NCBI GenBank assembly: GCA_016719785.1 | Contig: JADJYJ010000001.1 | Location: 310,001 to 374,000 of the forward strand | DNA: 64,000 bases | Source: Candidatus Amarolinea dominans | GTDB lineage: Bacteria; Chloroflexota; Anaerolineae; SSC4; Amarolineaceae | Reading direction: 5' to 3' | Shown: in pieces, positions 8,054-15,846 of the stretch | Position numbering within the stretch: the first letter of the stretch is position 1 | Layout: each line of letters begins with the position of its first letter | Program-made: the position numbers and the translations under genes | Notes under the pieces: model-generated | Databases searched by the model: none | What the model saw: only the letters and a program-made list of their open reading frames with translations | What the model was told of the DNA's origin: nothing

Positions 8054-8304
8054 CCGCCCACCCTGGCCGCCAGGTGGATGATCAGATCGGGCCGGGCGTC
8101 GTGCAGCAGGGCCAGCACCGCCTCGTGCTGCACCAAGTCGTAGTCCTGGCGGCGGGGGATGGAGATGTCGGCCGCGCCTCGCTCCCGCAGCTTCTCCACC
8201 ACGAAGGAGCCGAGGAAGCCTGCGCCGCCGGTCACGGTGACGCGTTGGTTGCGCCAGAAGGTGGCGTTGTTGGGCCAGGATGGTTGTTTGGGCTGGGACG
8301 TCAT
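8054..8304 (-). pseudogene. fcl: fcl 5' fragment
   Basis: MTSQPKQPSWPNNATFWRNQ, RVTVTGGAGFLGSFVVEKLR, YDLVQHEAVLALLHDARPDL, IIHLAARVGG, then fusion to the MNT fragment. It contains the NAD(P) loop of GDP-L-fucose synthase but none of the catalytic region. Confidence 0.85.
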
Positions 8305-8331
8305 CGCAGAGTGTCCGTTTTCAGTAATCTC

Positions 8332-8467
8332 AGCCTGTTTTCGACACCCCAATGGGTAGTAGGTCATCAGGCACTTGCCACAAGCCGTCGCGTAGAACGT
8401 TTGAGCGAAAACAGGACTGTTCCTACAGGTTGTGTGCGATTTGCCAATGACCACAAACTGTTGTATG
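8332..8467. repeat. R4 repeat, copy 1 (~137 bp)
   Basis: Nearly the same sequence is found inverted at 30279-30415. It contains CTGTTTTCGACAC and GAGCGAAAACAGG as internal inverted motifs. About 150 bp of unassigned sequence separates it from the AlbA_2 gene stop at 8620. Confidence 0.8.
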
Positions 8468-8619
8468 GTGTTGTATGAAAACATCTGTTCTGTGTCGAAA
8501 ACAGGCTCAGTGGGCCGGAACTGGCGAGATGCGATGCGCATCTACTCATGCCAATCCACCCCCACTTCTGATGGGTCATTTGCACCATATTATGCACCAC
8601 AACGCGACATTATGCACCA

Positions 8620-10032
8620 TCATCCTGCAACATATCGACTCCCTCTCTTGGTTCCCAATCGCTTTACCAAACCTGTTTCCACCAATCTCATTAAATCCCT
8701 CGATGCTGTATTCCTGGGCAGATCAAATACATTCTGATACAAACTGCTGGTCATCTCCAATCCATCATTGACCATCAGTCGCAGCGCCTCGATCTGCCGC
8801 TCGTTCAGTCCCAACGCTCGCAGGTTAGTCACTCCGGCCCGGGGAACCAGGCCCAGAATTTGGTCGCCTGGTCCCGGAAAGGTCGTCTTGAAAAAAGTGC
8901 CGCGCTCCTCGAACACGGGCTCTTCCAGGCCATGTTCTCGCATCAACCGCTTCATCTTTGTGATGCCGGTTCCGAATTGCTCCATTTCCCCGATATCCCG
9001 GAATCGGCGACACAGGGTCTCGTTTCGGGTGACGTGCGAGCCTTCCAACTCGCTGAGCGGGATCAGCGCCTTGCCCGGGCTCATCACCTCCAGCCGGTCA
9101 TCGAATACATTGACTTGGATGCCGCTGCTGTGGTCATAATCCCGATGGGCCATGGCGTTCACCAATGCCTCCCGGATAGCGTCATACGGATACTCGGTCA
9201 CTTGCGTGCTTTCGAATCCCACCACCTTCATCGCCGTGCGCGTGTTCCGCCGAATGAATCGCTCTGCCTCGTCTAACATCTCCGGCAGTGTTCCGCAAGC
9301 GATGAGCCGGTCAATGAAGGCCAATGTCGTCACGCCCTGGAAACGAGCCAACTTGACCTCAGCGCGTGGCAAGAAACGCTGTGGATTGCGGCCGAAAAAA
9401 AGCAGGCCAGTGTAGGTGGGCGCCAGTTCTCCGTCCCGTTCCCGTGCTCCTGCCAGCATTTCGGCAATCACTTTTGGCAATGAAGCGCCAGGTGGAGTCG
9501 CGTCGGGATAGGCCTCCTGGCGGCGCCGCAGAAAATCCTGTACCTTAGCCTCGTCCAAATCCTCATACGTCACCCCCTCTACCAATTGCTGGTCGAAAGG
9601 CAGGTGATGACGAGCGAGAAGCAGCCGTTCGTACTCCGCCCGGCTCATCTGCACATCGGCCGCGCCCACGCGCTTGTACGCCCGGCCTTGCACCAGGTGC
9701 GGTTTATCCTGGCTTTCAGGCACTGTCACCAGAATGATGATCTGTTCGCCCAGCTTTACAACCTCCACCGACGGGTAGAGAGTAGGGTCGGTGTTGGCGG
9801 TGATGGCCTGAACGACCCGCTCCTTAGTTTGGGCGCCCATCTCCACCCCTGAGATCGTGCCGTCATCCCTCACACCGAACAGCACGATGCCGCCGTCAGC
9901 GTTAGCCATGGCTGTCACGCTGCGAGCGCCTGTTTCCAGCTCGGCCAGCGAGCGCTTGAACTCCACTCGCTGTCCTTCACCCTGGGCAATTAAGTCGTGC
10001 AGGTTTTCAGGGAGCAAAGAGATCAATGCCAT
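8620..10032 (-). CDS. AlbA_2 / HATPase_c_4 (Schlafen-like) ATP-binding protein, copy 2
   Basis: 470 residues. AlbA_2 domain (about 15-130): RVEFKRSLAELETGARSV, NADGGIVLFGVRDDGTISGV, HLVQGRAYKRVGAADVQMSR. A middle ATPase-like region has EALVNAMAHRDYDHSSGIQV and QFGTGITKMKRLM. The C-terminal winged helix ends GTKRGSRYVAG. Residues 6-137 are almost identical to copy 3 (11736-13151), whereas the rest is only distantly similar, indicating domain exchange or gene conversion. R1 lies upstream, R4 downstream. Function is unknown; defence or regulation is inferred from the company it keeps. Confidence 0.85.
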   Translation of the reverse strand: MALISLLPENLHDLIAQGEGQRVEFKRSLAELETGARSVTAMANADGGIVLFGVRDDGTISGVEMGAQTKERVVQAITANTDPTLYPSVEVVKLGEQIIILVTVPESQDKPHLVQGRAYKRVGAADVQMSRAEYERLLLARHHLPFDQQLVEGVTYEDLDEAKVQDFLRRRQEAYPDATPPGASLPKVIAEMLAGARERDGELAPTYTGLLFFGRNPQRFLPRAEVKLARFQGVTTLAFIDRLIACGTLPEMLDEAERFIRRNTRTAMKVVGFESTQVTEYPYDAIREALVNAMAHRDYDHSSGIQVNVFDDRLEVMSPGKALIPLSELEGSHVTRNETLCRRFRDIGEMEQFGTGITKMKRLMREHGLEEPVFEERGTFFKTTFPGPGDQILGLVPRAGVTNLRALGLNERQIEALRLMVNDGLEMTSSLYQNVFDLPRNTASRDLMRLVETGLVKRLGTKRGSRYVAG

Positions 10033-10074
10033 TCAATCGTACGCTTCAATCCGTGGCGAGAATCAACGTTTTCT

Positions 10075-10203
10075 TTGCCACGAATTACACTAATTTTCAC
10101 GAAGGGTCTTGATTCGTGGTAAGTTGGTGTGATTCGTGGTAGAGATTGGGTCTTTTTGCCACGAATTTCACGAATTTTCACGAAGGGTTTGGATTCGTGG
10201 TAG
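10075..10203. repeat. R1 repeat, two units
   Basis: Two left arms and two return arms. The sequence right after it (GGGTCTACTTTACGACTCGT) recurs after R1 at 32942, so the join to the next module is shared by two loci. Confidence 0.88.
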
Positions 10204-10275
10204 GGTCTACTTTACGACTCGTTGGTGACCGAGCGAATTGGCGCCATAGTCGGACCGATTCTTACCAGGCCAGGG

Positions 10276-10560
10276 TCAATAGACTTCGTCGTGCGTGCCG
10301 AGGTCAACTAACACAACAGCATCTTCATTGCCGTCTGGGTCTGGCCCGAACAAGAAGATGATCCGGCAATCATATTCGACCCAGCATGCCCACAGTCCAT
10401 CGAGGCGTCCCTTGAGCTTATGAGTCTTCAGCGTTGGGTGAAATGGGTCAGCCACAAGCTGATCCAACGTATCGAGAATCCTTGTTTGTAGGCCCCGGTC
10501 GTTGCGAGTTCGTCCCTTGAGCGCCCGACGAAAGCTGTTGTCCCAAACCAGCTTTCTCAT
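10276..10560 (-). CDS. RelE/YafQ-like mRNA interferase toxin
   Basis: 94 residues with the RelE-superfamily plan: VWDNSFRRALKGRTRND (first helix), LVADPFHPTLKTHKLKGRLD, WACWVEYDCRIIF and VLVDLGTHDEVY. Such toxins cut mRNA at the ribosome. Its ATG overlaps the antitoxin stop as ATGA. Confidence 0.88.
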   Translation of the reverse strand: MRKLVWDNSFRRALKGRTRNDRGLQTRILDTLDQLVADPFHPTLKTHKLKGRLDGLWACWVEYDCRIIFLFGPDPDGNEDAVVLVDLGTHDEVY

Positions 10561-10778
10561 GCTTCTAGTTCTCGACGCAGATCATCCACTGTCCCGTAAC
10601 TGGCGCGGCGCTCACGAAACGCTTGCAGAGTCATCTGGGCATTTGCAGCGATCTCACGACGTCGCTGTTCAATCATTCTTCTGCGGATAATCTCGATGAT
10701 CGCCTCTTGATCATCAGGAGGTAGGCGATCAATCACATCCAACGCGGCCTGAAAAGGTGTTACCGATGTTCCATTCAT
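10557..10778 (-). CDS. RelB-like antitoxin
   Basis: 73 residues, charged and helical: IDRLPPDDQEAIIEIIRRRM, then a C-terminal LQAFRERRASYGTVDDLRRE that would wrap the toxin. Overlaps the toxin gene by 4 bp. R1 follows immediately upstream, so any promoter would be within repeat sequence. Confidence 0.8.
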   Translation of the reverse strand: MNGTSVTPFQAALDVIDRLPPDDQEAIIEIIRRRMIEQRRREIAANAQMTLQAFRERRASYGTVDDLRRELEA

Positions 10779-10800
10779 AGGACTAGCGCTCCGAATGCGT

Positions 10801-10927
10801 CAGAGATTGGGTTTTTTGCCACGGATTTCACTAATTTTCACGAAGATTTTTTTTTGCCACGAATTTCACTAATTTTCACGAAGGGTTTGGATTCGTGGTA
10901 ATTCGTGAAATTCGTGGCAGAGATCGG
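10801..10927. repeat. R1 repeat, two left arms and one return arm
   Basis: Typical R1 sequence, running into the G/C block at 10935. Confidence 0.88.
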
Positions 10928-10934
10928 GGTGTTT

Positions 10935-11258
10935 GGCGCCGGGGCGCCCCGGGGGGGGGGGGGGGCGGGCCGGGGGCCCCCGGGGGGGGGGGGGGGGGGG
11001 GGCGGGGCCGCCCCCGGGGGGGGGGGCGCCCCGGGGGGCCCCGGGCCCCGGGGGGGCCCGCGCTCCCCCCCCCGGGGGGCCCCGCCGGCCCCCCCCCCCC
11101 CGCCCCCCCCCGGGGGGGGGGGCCCCCCGGGGGGCGCCGCGGAGGCCCCCCCGGGGGGGGGGGGGGGGGGGGGGGGGCCGGGGGGGGGGCCCCCCCCGGG
11201 GCCCGGGGGCGGGGGGGGGGGGGGGCCCCCCCCCCCCCGCCGGGGGGGGAGGCCGGGG
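10935..11258. other. 324-bp almost pure G/C block, probable sequence artefact
   Basis: Only three bases between these positions are A or T (11064, 11143, 11250). It consists of G and C homopolymer runs with no codon structure. Open frames on both strands encode only Gly, Pro, Arg and Ala and are not genes. It lies between two R1 units, where a hairpin or collapsed repeat may have defeated sequencing or gap closing. Confidence 0.8.
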
Positions 11259-11260
11259 GT

Positions 11261-11413
11261 TGCCACGAATGACACGAATTTGCACTAAAGTCTCTCTGTT
11301 CGTGTCAATTCGTGCAATTCGTGGCGAGAGCTCCGTTTTGCCACGAATTCACGCTAAGATTTCCTTCATGTCAATTCGTGGGACCTGTCCTGAGCGCAGC
11401 CGAAGGATTCGTG
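11261..11413. repeat. R1 repeat, degenerate, with an R2 element inside it
   Basis: Two divergent R1 units. Within the second, TCAATTCGTGG is interrupted by an R2 element (CCTGTCCTGAGCGCAGCCGA, 11386-11405) before ATTCGTGG resumes, so R2 entered R1. Confidence 0.8.
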
Positions 11414-11444
11414 GTTGGACTGCCGTAATTGGGTCATATAAGTA

Positions 11445-11640
11445 AGATGCTCCCTCGCTCCTCGAAGACGGGCTCTTTCGGGCCGTGCTATGGCCAATCG
11501 TCAGGAATCATCAACTAATCATCAACTAATCATCAACCTAATCATCAACCAGTATGTAGTAAGTCCCTCTTCCTGCGCCCCGCTTCTCGATTAACCCTTT
11601 TGTTGTCAGTTCTGACAACTCCCGATGGGCCATCTCATGG
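11445..11640 (-). pseudogene. Remnants of a fourth AlbA_2-family gene
   Basis: Two pieces on the minus strand: EPVFEERGSI (linker of the ATPase region) at about 11446-11490, and MAHRELSELTTKGLIEKRGA then GRGTYYILVDD (C-terminal winged helix) at about 11540-11640. An 11-bp tandem repeat (AATCATCAACT) separates them. The rest of the gene is gone. Confidence 0.6.
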
Positions 11641-11735
11641 CTCACCTTGCTCTGAGGCTCGTAGCTGCTGTTCGTTCAGCCCTAACCGAGGGGCTTAATC
11701 GCCTCACTAATCGCCTCATTTTTTCACTAATCGCC

Positions 11736-13151
11736 TCATTGTGCTGCATATTCCTGGCTCCGTCCCTTTCCGGTCTCCCGCACCCACCCTGTCTCCACCA
11801 GTTTCCTCAAGTCTCGCGTCGCCGTTGGACGGGAGACGGCAAACATATCCCGATACGCTCTATTGCTCAACTCAACCCCTTCATTGACCATTAGCCGCAG
11901 CGCCTCGATTTGTCGTTCGTTCAGTCCCAGCTCTCGCAGATCAACCACACCTTCTTCGGGGATCAAGTTCAATATCTTCTCTCCAGGGCCGTAGAAGGTC
12001 ACGGAGAAAAAGCTCTTCAAATCCTCGAAGATCGGTTCCGCCAGTCCATGCTCGTGCATCAGCCCCCGCATTTTCGTGATGCCCGTTCCCCATTTCTCGA
12101 TGTAATAGATGTCGTACAAATAGTTGGCGATGAGCTTGTTGCGCAGGACGTGCTTGCGGTCGATATTCTTTATCGTGACTCCAGGTGGTAGAGAGCCGGG
12201 GCTATTGACTTCAATACGATCATCAAAGATCATGATACGCACTGTCGAGCCGTCCATGAAATAATCCCGGTGGCAGACAGCATTACAGATGGCCTCCCGC
12301 GTGGCTTCGTGGGGATATTCGCTGATCTCGCGGCGTTTGAAACCCACCACTTTGGCAGCCGTCCGAGTGTTGCGCCGAATGAAACGCTCGGCTTCGTCAA
12401 TCATTTCTGGCAGCGTGCCCCGTAGATCAACGCTGTCAATGAAGTGTCCCATGGTTGTGCCCTTGAAACGGGCGATGCGCACCTCGCTGTGAGGGAAAAA
12501 GCGCTGCGGATCTCTGCCGAAAAAGAGTAGACCGCCTGCGGTCGGCGTCAGCTCGCCTTTCTCCTCGACCAGGGCGCCAAGATTAATCAGGGTTTCCCGT
12601 ACTGAACTAGTAGGCGTCCTGATCCCACGCCTCTCAGCTCGCTGGCGGATGTACCATTCCAGTCTTGCCTCATCGAGATCGGCATGGGTTGCCCCTTTCA
12701 CAAGCTGGTGGTCAAACTCAACCTGCTGACGCTGCAACAATAGCCGTTCGTACTCCCCCCGGCTCATCTGCACATCGGCCGCGCCCACGCGCTTGTAAGC
12801 CCGGCCTTGCACCAGGTGCGGTTTATCCTGGCTTTCAGGCACTGTCACCAGAATGATGATCTGTTCGCCGAGCTTTACAACCTCCACCGACGGGTAGAGA
12901 GTGGGGTCGGTGTTGGCGGTGACGGCCTGAACGACCCGCTCCTTTGTTTGGGCGCCCATCTCCACCCCTGAGATCGTGCCGTCATCCCGTACACCGAACA
13001 GCACGATGCCGCCGTCAGCGTTAGCCATGGCTGTCACGCTGCGAGCGCCTGTTTCCAGCTCGGCCAGCGAGCGCTTGAACTCCACTCGCTGTCCTTCACC
13101 TTGGGCAATCAAGTCGTGCAGGTTTTCTGGGATCAAAGAGGTCGCTGCCAT
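11736..13151 (-). CDS. AlbA_2 / HATPase_c_4 (Schlafen-like) ATP-binding protein, copy 3
   Basis: 471 residues. The AlbA_2 domain is nearly identical to copy 2 (RVEFKRSLAELETGARSV and on, to about residue 137), after which the two diverge. Middle region: EAICNAVCHRDYFMDGSTVR, WGTGITKMRGLM. Winged-helix tail ends GKGRSQEYAAQ. A short ATTCACTAATCGCCTCA-like tandem repeat lies just past its end. Start ATG 13151; the preceding DNA is an fcl fragment. Role unknown, as for the paralogues. Confidence 0.85.
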   Translation of the reverse strand: MAATSLIPENLHDLIAQGEGQRVEFKRSLAELETGARSVTAMANADGGIVLFGVRDDGTISGVEMGAQTKERVVQAVTANTDPTLYPSVEVVKLGEQIIILVTVPESQDKPHLVQGRAYKRVGAADVQMSRGEYERLLLQRQQVEFDHQLVKGATHADLDEARLEWYIRQRAERRGIRTPTSSVRETLINLGALVEEKGELTPTAGGLLFFGRDPQRFFPHSEVRIARFKGTTMGHFIDSVDLRGTLPEMIDEAERFIRRNTRTAAKVVGFKRREISEYPHEATREAICNAVCHRDYFMDGSTVRIMIFDDRIEVNSPGSLPPGVTIKNIDRKHVLRNKLIANYLYDIYYIEKWGTGITKMRGLMHEHGLAEPIFEDLKSFFSVTFYGPGEKILNLIPEEGVVDLRELGLNERQIEALRLMVNEGVELSNRAYRDMFAVSRPTATRDLRKLVETGWVRETGKGRSQEYAAQ

Positions 13152-13174
13152 TCAGTGGTACGCTGCAACCGTTC

Positions 13175-13319
13175 TCCCCCAGAATTGGGGGCAGGGGGGG
13201 CCGCGCCTCGCTCCCGCAACTTCTCCACCACGAAGGAGCCGAGGAAGCCCGCGGCGGCCGGTCACGGTGACGCGTTGGTCTTGCCAGAATTCGGGGCTGT
13301 TTGGCCACGCATTGTGCAT
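13175..13319 (-). pseudogene. fcl: fcl 5' fragment with R3 at its end
   Basis: MHNAWPNSPEFWQDQRVTVT, then frameshifted sequence matching AGFLGSFVVEKLRERGA, ending in an R3 palindrome (CCCCCAGAATTGGGGG, about 13174-13200). It lies between hicA and the AlbA_2 start. Confidence 0.75.
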
Positions 13320-13388
13320 TGGTACGGTTCTCCAGAGCAACTACGAATACGGTAACCACGAATTACACGAAGGCGACCAGGTCGGATG

Positions 13389-13622
13389 CTATCGCACTTG
13401 GTCCAGAAGTCGAAAATATTCGTCTCTGGATATTTTTGCTGTCTTCAGATTGTTGCGGATAATTGAAACCGGGACCTCATCATAGGTAGGAATCACAACC
13501 GGTCTCAGGACGCCTGGCTTGGTGTAGGCGCGGTGGCTTCCCTGTTGGTGTGCAAACTGAAAGCCGGTCGCCAAAAAGACCTTTTCCAGAAGTCTCCAGG
13601 GAACAGGTGTGATTCTCGCCAT
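13389..13622 (-). CDS. hicA: HicA-type mRNA interferase toxin, module 1
   Basis: 77 residues from MARITPVPWRLLEKVF. The dsRBD-like fold carries the catalytic histidine in QQGSHRAY, followed by VVIPTYDEVPVSIIRNNLK. The start two bases after the hicB stop was chosen over an upstream ATG inside hicB. Order is hicB then hicA. Confidence 0.88.
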   Translation of the reverse strand: MARITPVPWRLLEKVFLATGFQFAHQQGSHRAYTKPGVLRPVVIPTYDEVPVSIIRNNLKTAKISRDEYFRLLDQVR

Positions 13623-13624
13623 GC

Positions 13625-13894
13625 TCAGGCCGCAATCGGGGTGGAGTGCCGCTCCATGGCTACCCAAATGGGGCTGAACCATTCTCCCTGCTTAAACGCA
13701 TAGCCAGATTCTTCCAGGATCTCGTCCAGGCTATCCATGGCGGCCGCCGTGGCCAAAAAGAGCTCAACGGCCTCATAGAGGGCTGCACGCGCCCCGGCTG
13801 GCGTCGGTCCTGAACTCATCACATCCAGGGGCATGGCATGCGCCACGAACTGCTGATCTTCCCTCCAAACCTGAATGGTATAGTCTATGTTCAC
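13625..13894 (-). CDS. hicB: HicB-type antitoxin, module 1
   Basis: 89 residues: TIQVWREDQQFVAHAMPLDV, SSGPTPAGARAALYEAVELF, typical of the partly degraded RNase H-like HicB fold. No C-terminal DNA-binding domain is visible. Confidence 0.82.
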   Translation of the reverse strand: MNIDYTIQVWREDQQFVAHAMPLDVMSSGPTPAGARAALYEAVELFLATAAAMDSLDEILEESGYAFKQGEWFSPIWVAMERHSTPIAA

Positions 13895-13929
13895 GGTTTC
13901 TCCTTACCTGTCGCGATGCAAAGGCCTGC

Positions 13930-13986
13930 CCTGCGCCTGTCGCTTGTCTTGAGCCTGTCGCTTGTACTGAGCCTGTCGAAGTGAAG
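13930..13986. repeat. Three tandem R2 elements
   Basis: CTGCGCCTGTCG, CTTGAGCCTGTCG and CTGAGCCTGTCGAAGTGAAG follow one another. They interrupt the fcl fragment on their right at its TICCYP residues. Confidence 0.75.
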
Positions 13987-13989
13987 GGT

Positions 13990-14382
13990 TAGGGTAGCAG
14001 CAAATCGTTCCCAGTGCCACGAACTTTTCCACGCCCGCCACCCAACTCTCGTGCAGCAACGGCACACCCATCATCAGGCCTGTCCTGAGCCTGTCGATGG
14101 GTTGTCGTAGAAGAACTCAGCGGGATGCTCGCGGTTTGCGCCAATCCCGCCCACGCTGGTGGCCAGGTGGATGACCAGATCGGGGCGGGCGTCGTGCAGC
14201 AGGGCCAGCACGGCCTCGCGCTGCACCAGGTCGTAGTCCTGGCGGCGAGGGATGGAGATGTGGGCCGCGCCCCGCTCCGGTAGCTTCTCCACCACGAAGG
14301 AGCCGAGGAAGCCGGCCCCGCCGGTGACGGTGACGCGTTTGTTGCGCCAGAAGGTGGCGCTGTTGGGCCAGTCAGGGTTCAT
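13990..14382 (-). pseudogene. fcl: fcl 5' fragment interrupted by R2
   Basis: MNPDWPNSATFWRNK, RVTVTGGAGFLGSFVVEKL, GGIGANREHPAEFFYDN; then an R2 element (14077-14103, encoding PSTGSGQA) shifts the frame; then LMMGVPLLHESWVAGVEKF, ALGTICC. R2 therefore landed between two neighbouring fcl codons. The upstream leader (TATGCCTGCCACGAA) is shared with fcl fragments at 22732, 32869 and 34925. Confidence 0.85.
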
Positions 14383-14392
14383 GTGATATGCC

Positions 14393-14450
14393 TGCCACGA
14401 ATGGTTTTTTTGCCACGAATTTCACTAATTTTCACGAAGGGTTTGGTGGT
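14393..14450. repeat. R1 repeat, single left arm
   Basis: GCCACGAATTTCACTAATTT arm ending at the recurrent junction into wbpA (GGTGGTAGCGCACG). Confidence 0.85.
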
Positions 14451-14504
14451 AGCGCACGTCCGCGCCTTTGTGGCGCAGCAGATCGATCATGTCCAGCGCC
14501 GGCG
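14448..14504 (-). pseudogene. wbpA-like fragment, ~18 codons
   Basis: Encodes APALDMIDLLRHKGADVRYH, a small piece of the UDP-binding domain, joined at R1 at the same residue as the pieces at 3038 and 28393. Confidence 0.65.
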
Positions 14505-14520
14505 CATTCACTTCGCTCTT

Positions 14521-14751
14521 TCACACCTTGCTCAGCAACTCGAAATACTCCTCACGCGTCATACCGACCGTACGCATATTATTCTTGACGATGTCCGGAT
14601 CAATTTCGGCGTACTCGGGTATCACCACGGCGCGACGGGCTTTTGGACACACCAAGATATGATGTGAGCCTTCCTTGCGCTTGTAAAGGCATCCGTATAA
14701 CTCAAATACCTTTACAAGCGTCTTCCAGTCAACAGGTGTGATTCTAGGCAT
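14521..14751 (-). CDS. hicA: HicA-type toxin, module 2
   Basis: 76 residues from MPRITPVDWKTLVKVFELYG. Catalytic histidine in KEGSHHILVCP, then VIPEYAEIDPDIVKNNMR. The start overlaps the hicB stop (TGATG). Related to but clearly different from module 1. Confidence 0.88.
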   Translation of the reverse strand: MPRITPVDWKTLVKVFELYGCLYKRKEGSHHILVCPKARRAVVIPEYAEIDPDIVKNNMRTVGMTREEYFELLSKV

Positions 14752-15020
14752 CAAGCCACCTGAACGGCCTGACGTTCCAGGGCGACCATCTGAGATTGCG
14801 CAATGAATGATCCGTTCTGTCGCACATAGCCGCACTCGCTCAGGTAGTCATTCAACGTATGCATGGCGGTCATTTCTTGGCACTGGATATTGATCACTTC
14901 GAGTAAGTTAAGCCTGGCCTGTTCACGCGTCGGGCCCTGGGCCATGAAGTCCAATTCGGGACAGGTCGCCACAAACCACTTCCCCTTATCCCACACCTCG
15001 ATAGTTATCTGAAGTTGCAT
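14751..15020 (-). CDS. hicB: HicB-type antitoxin, module 2
   Basis: 89 residues: ITIEVWDKGKWFVATCPELD, AQGPTREQARLNLLEVI. Standard HicB layout without an obvious DNA-binding tail. A purine-rich AGGAGAAC precedes the ATG. Confidence 0.85.
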   Translation of the reverse strand: MQLQITIEVWDKGKWFVATCPELDFMAQGPTREQARLNLLEVINIQCQEMTAMHTLNDYLSECGYVRQNGSFIAQSQMVALERQAVQVA

Positions 15021-15114
15021 CGCTGTTCTCCTGTCATCTCGCTTCTCTTGCGCGGCTGCCCATCACCATCCCAGTCACCCAACCCTACCCTGAGTGCAGT
15101 CGCCACCTGCCATA

Positions 15115-15310
15115 TCAAAACACTGCGTGTCGTGTGTCAACGATCAGGCGCACGTGTTGCCTGATGGAGGCCCAATCATAGCACGAATGATCTGTCACCA
15201 CCACGCACAGTCGGCCGCGGCTCAGTAGCCTGTCTCGCCGGCCATCTCGAAGCCGTTGTGGCGGATGCCCGGCACATAGGGGTCATGGTAGCGCACATCT
15301 GCGCCCTTCT
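15115..15310 (-). pseudogene. wbpA-like 3' fragment
   Basis: Encodes KGADVRYHDPYVPGIRHNGF, EMAGET, a stop and small deletion, then VVVTDHSCYDWASIRQ and the C-terminal VRLIVDTRHAVF. It is the end of the dehydrogenase gene, joined to R1 at its 5' side. Confidence 0.75.
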
Positions 15311-15356
15311 TGCCACGAATTTCACTAATTTTCACGAAGGGTTTGGATTCGTGGTC
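15310..15356. repeat. R1 repeat, single unit
   Basis: Left arm and short return (GATTCGTGG), leading into the palindrome at the end of gene B2. Confidence 0.85.
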
Positions 15357-15371
15357 TGACGCTGCGTCAGG
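15357..15371. promoter_or_regulatory. CTGACGC-T-GCGTCAG palindrome at a B-gene stop codon
   Basis: A 7-bp stem with a one-base loop spans the TGA of B2. The same palindrome sits at 19797-19811, 22810-22824, 26440-26454 and 27241-27255; decayed forms are near 25383 and 35085. It marks the R1/B boundary. It could be a recombination joint or a weak terminator; neither is shown. Confidence 0.55.
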
Positions 15372-15846
15372 CGATCTCGGCGGTCAGCTCCAGGGGTTGC
15401 TCCGCGACCGGCGACCAGGGATGCTCGATGATGCGGCGGATGAAGGCGTCTGACACTTTTCGCTCTGGCCAGTCGCGCAAGCCAACCACAACGCGGACCT
15501 TGCTCGCTGGATGCTCAAAGTGCAGCGCCGCGGATGCAGGCATTCTGTAGCCTTTTTCGGTCAGCTCGATCCAGCCGCATTTTGCCATTTCGCTCTGATA
15601 CCAGGCGATTGCCGCGTCTAACGAGAGTGGAAAGATGAACTGACCGGCAATGGCTTCGACCGTGCGCTCCGGTTCGAGAACAATGCGCCAATAGGAATGC
15701 AACGGGATTTCATGGTTTTCCCCGACCCTAGCGATTGCGCTCTCTGCCGGCAGTGGCACATCCGTCGGCCAGTCCTCAAGCCGTAATCGGACCTGAATAC
15801 CATCATGTAGCCGCTCGAACGGGCGTAGTCCACCTAGTATGACCAT
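15367..15846 (-). CDS. Cassette B protein, copy 2 (B2), unknown function
   Basis: 159 residues. It has the B-family pattern: RLRLEDWPTDVPLPAES, YWRIVLEPERTVEAIAGQ, FIFPLSLDAAIAWYQSEM, CGWIELTEKGYRM, ALHFEHPASKVRV, RRIIEHPWSPVAEQPL and ELTAEIA. No signal peptide or membrane segment is seen. The motif set (a P-LP entry, FY-type helix, GW, HP) resembles small domains found in many bacterial hypothetical proteins, but I do not recognise a named family. Overlaps the 3' end of A2 by 13 bp. The whole second half is nearly identical to B1. Confidence 0.78.
   Translation of the reverse strand: MVILGGLRPFERLHDGIQVRLRLEDWPTDVPLPAESAIARVGENHEIPLHSYWRIVLEPERTVEAIAGQFIFPLSLDAAIAWYQSEMAKCGWIELTEKGYRMPASAALHFEHPASKVRVVVGLRDWPERKVSDAFIRRIIEHPWSPVAEQPLELTAEIA

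Noticed and set aside
10838..11445. Long ORFs rich in Gly, Pro and Arg on both strands
   Set aside because: They are translations of the almost pure G/C block and have no codon structure.
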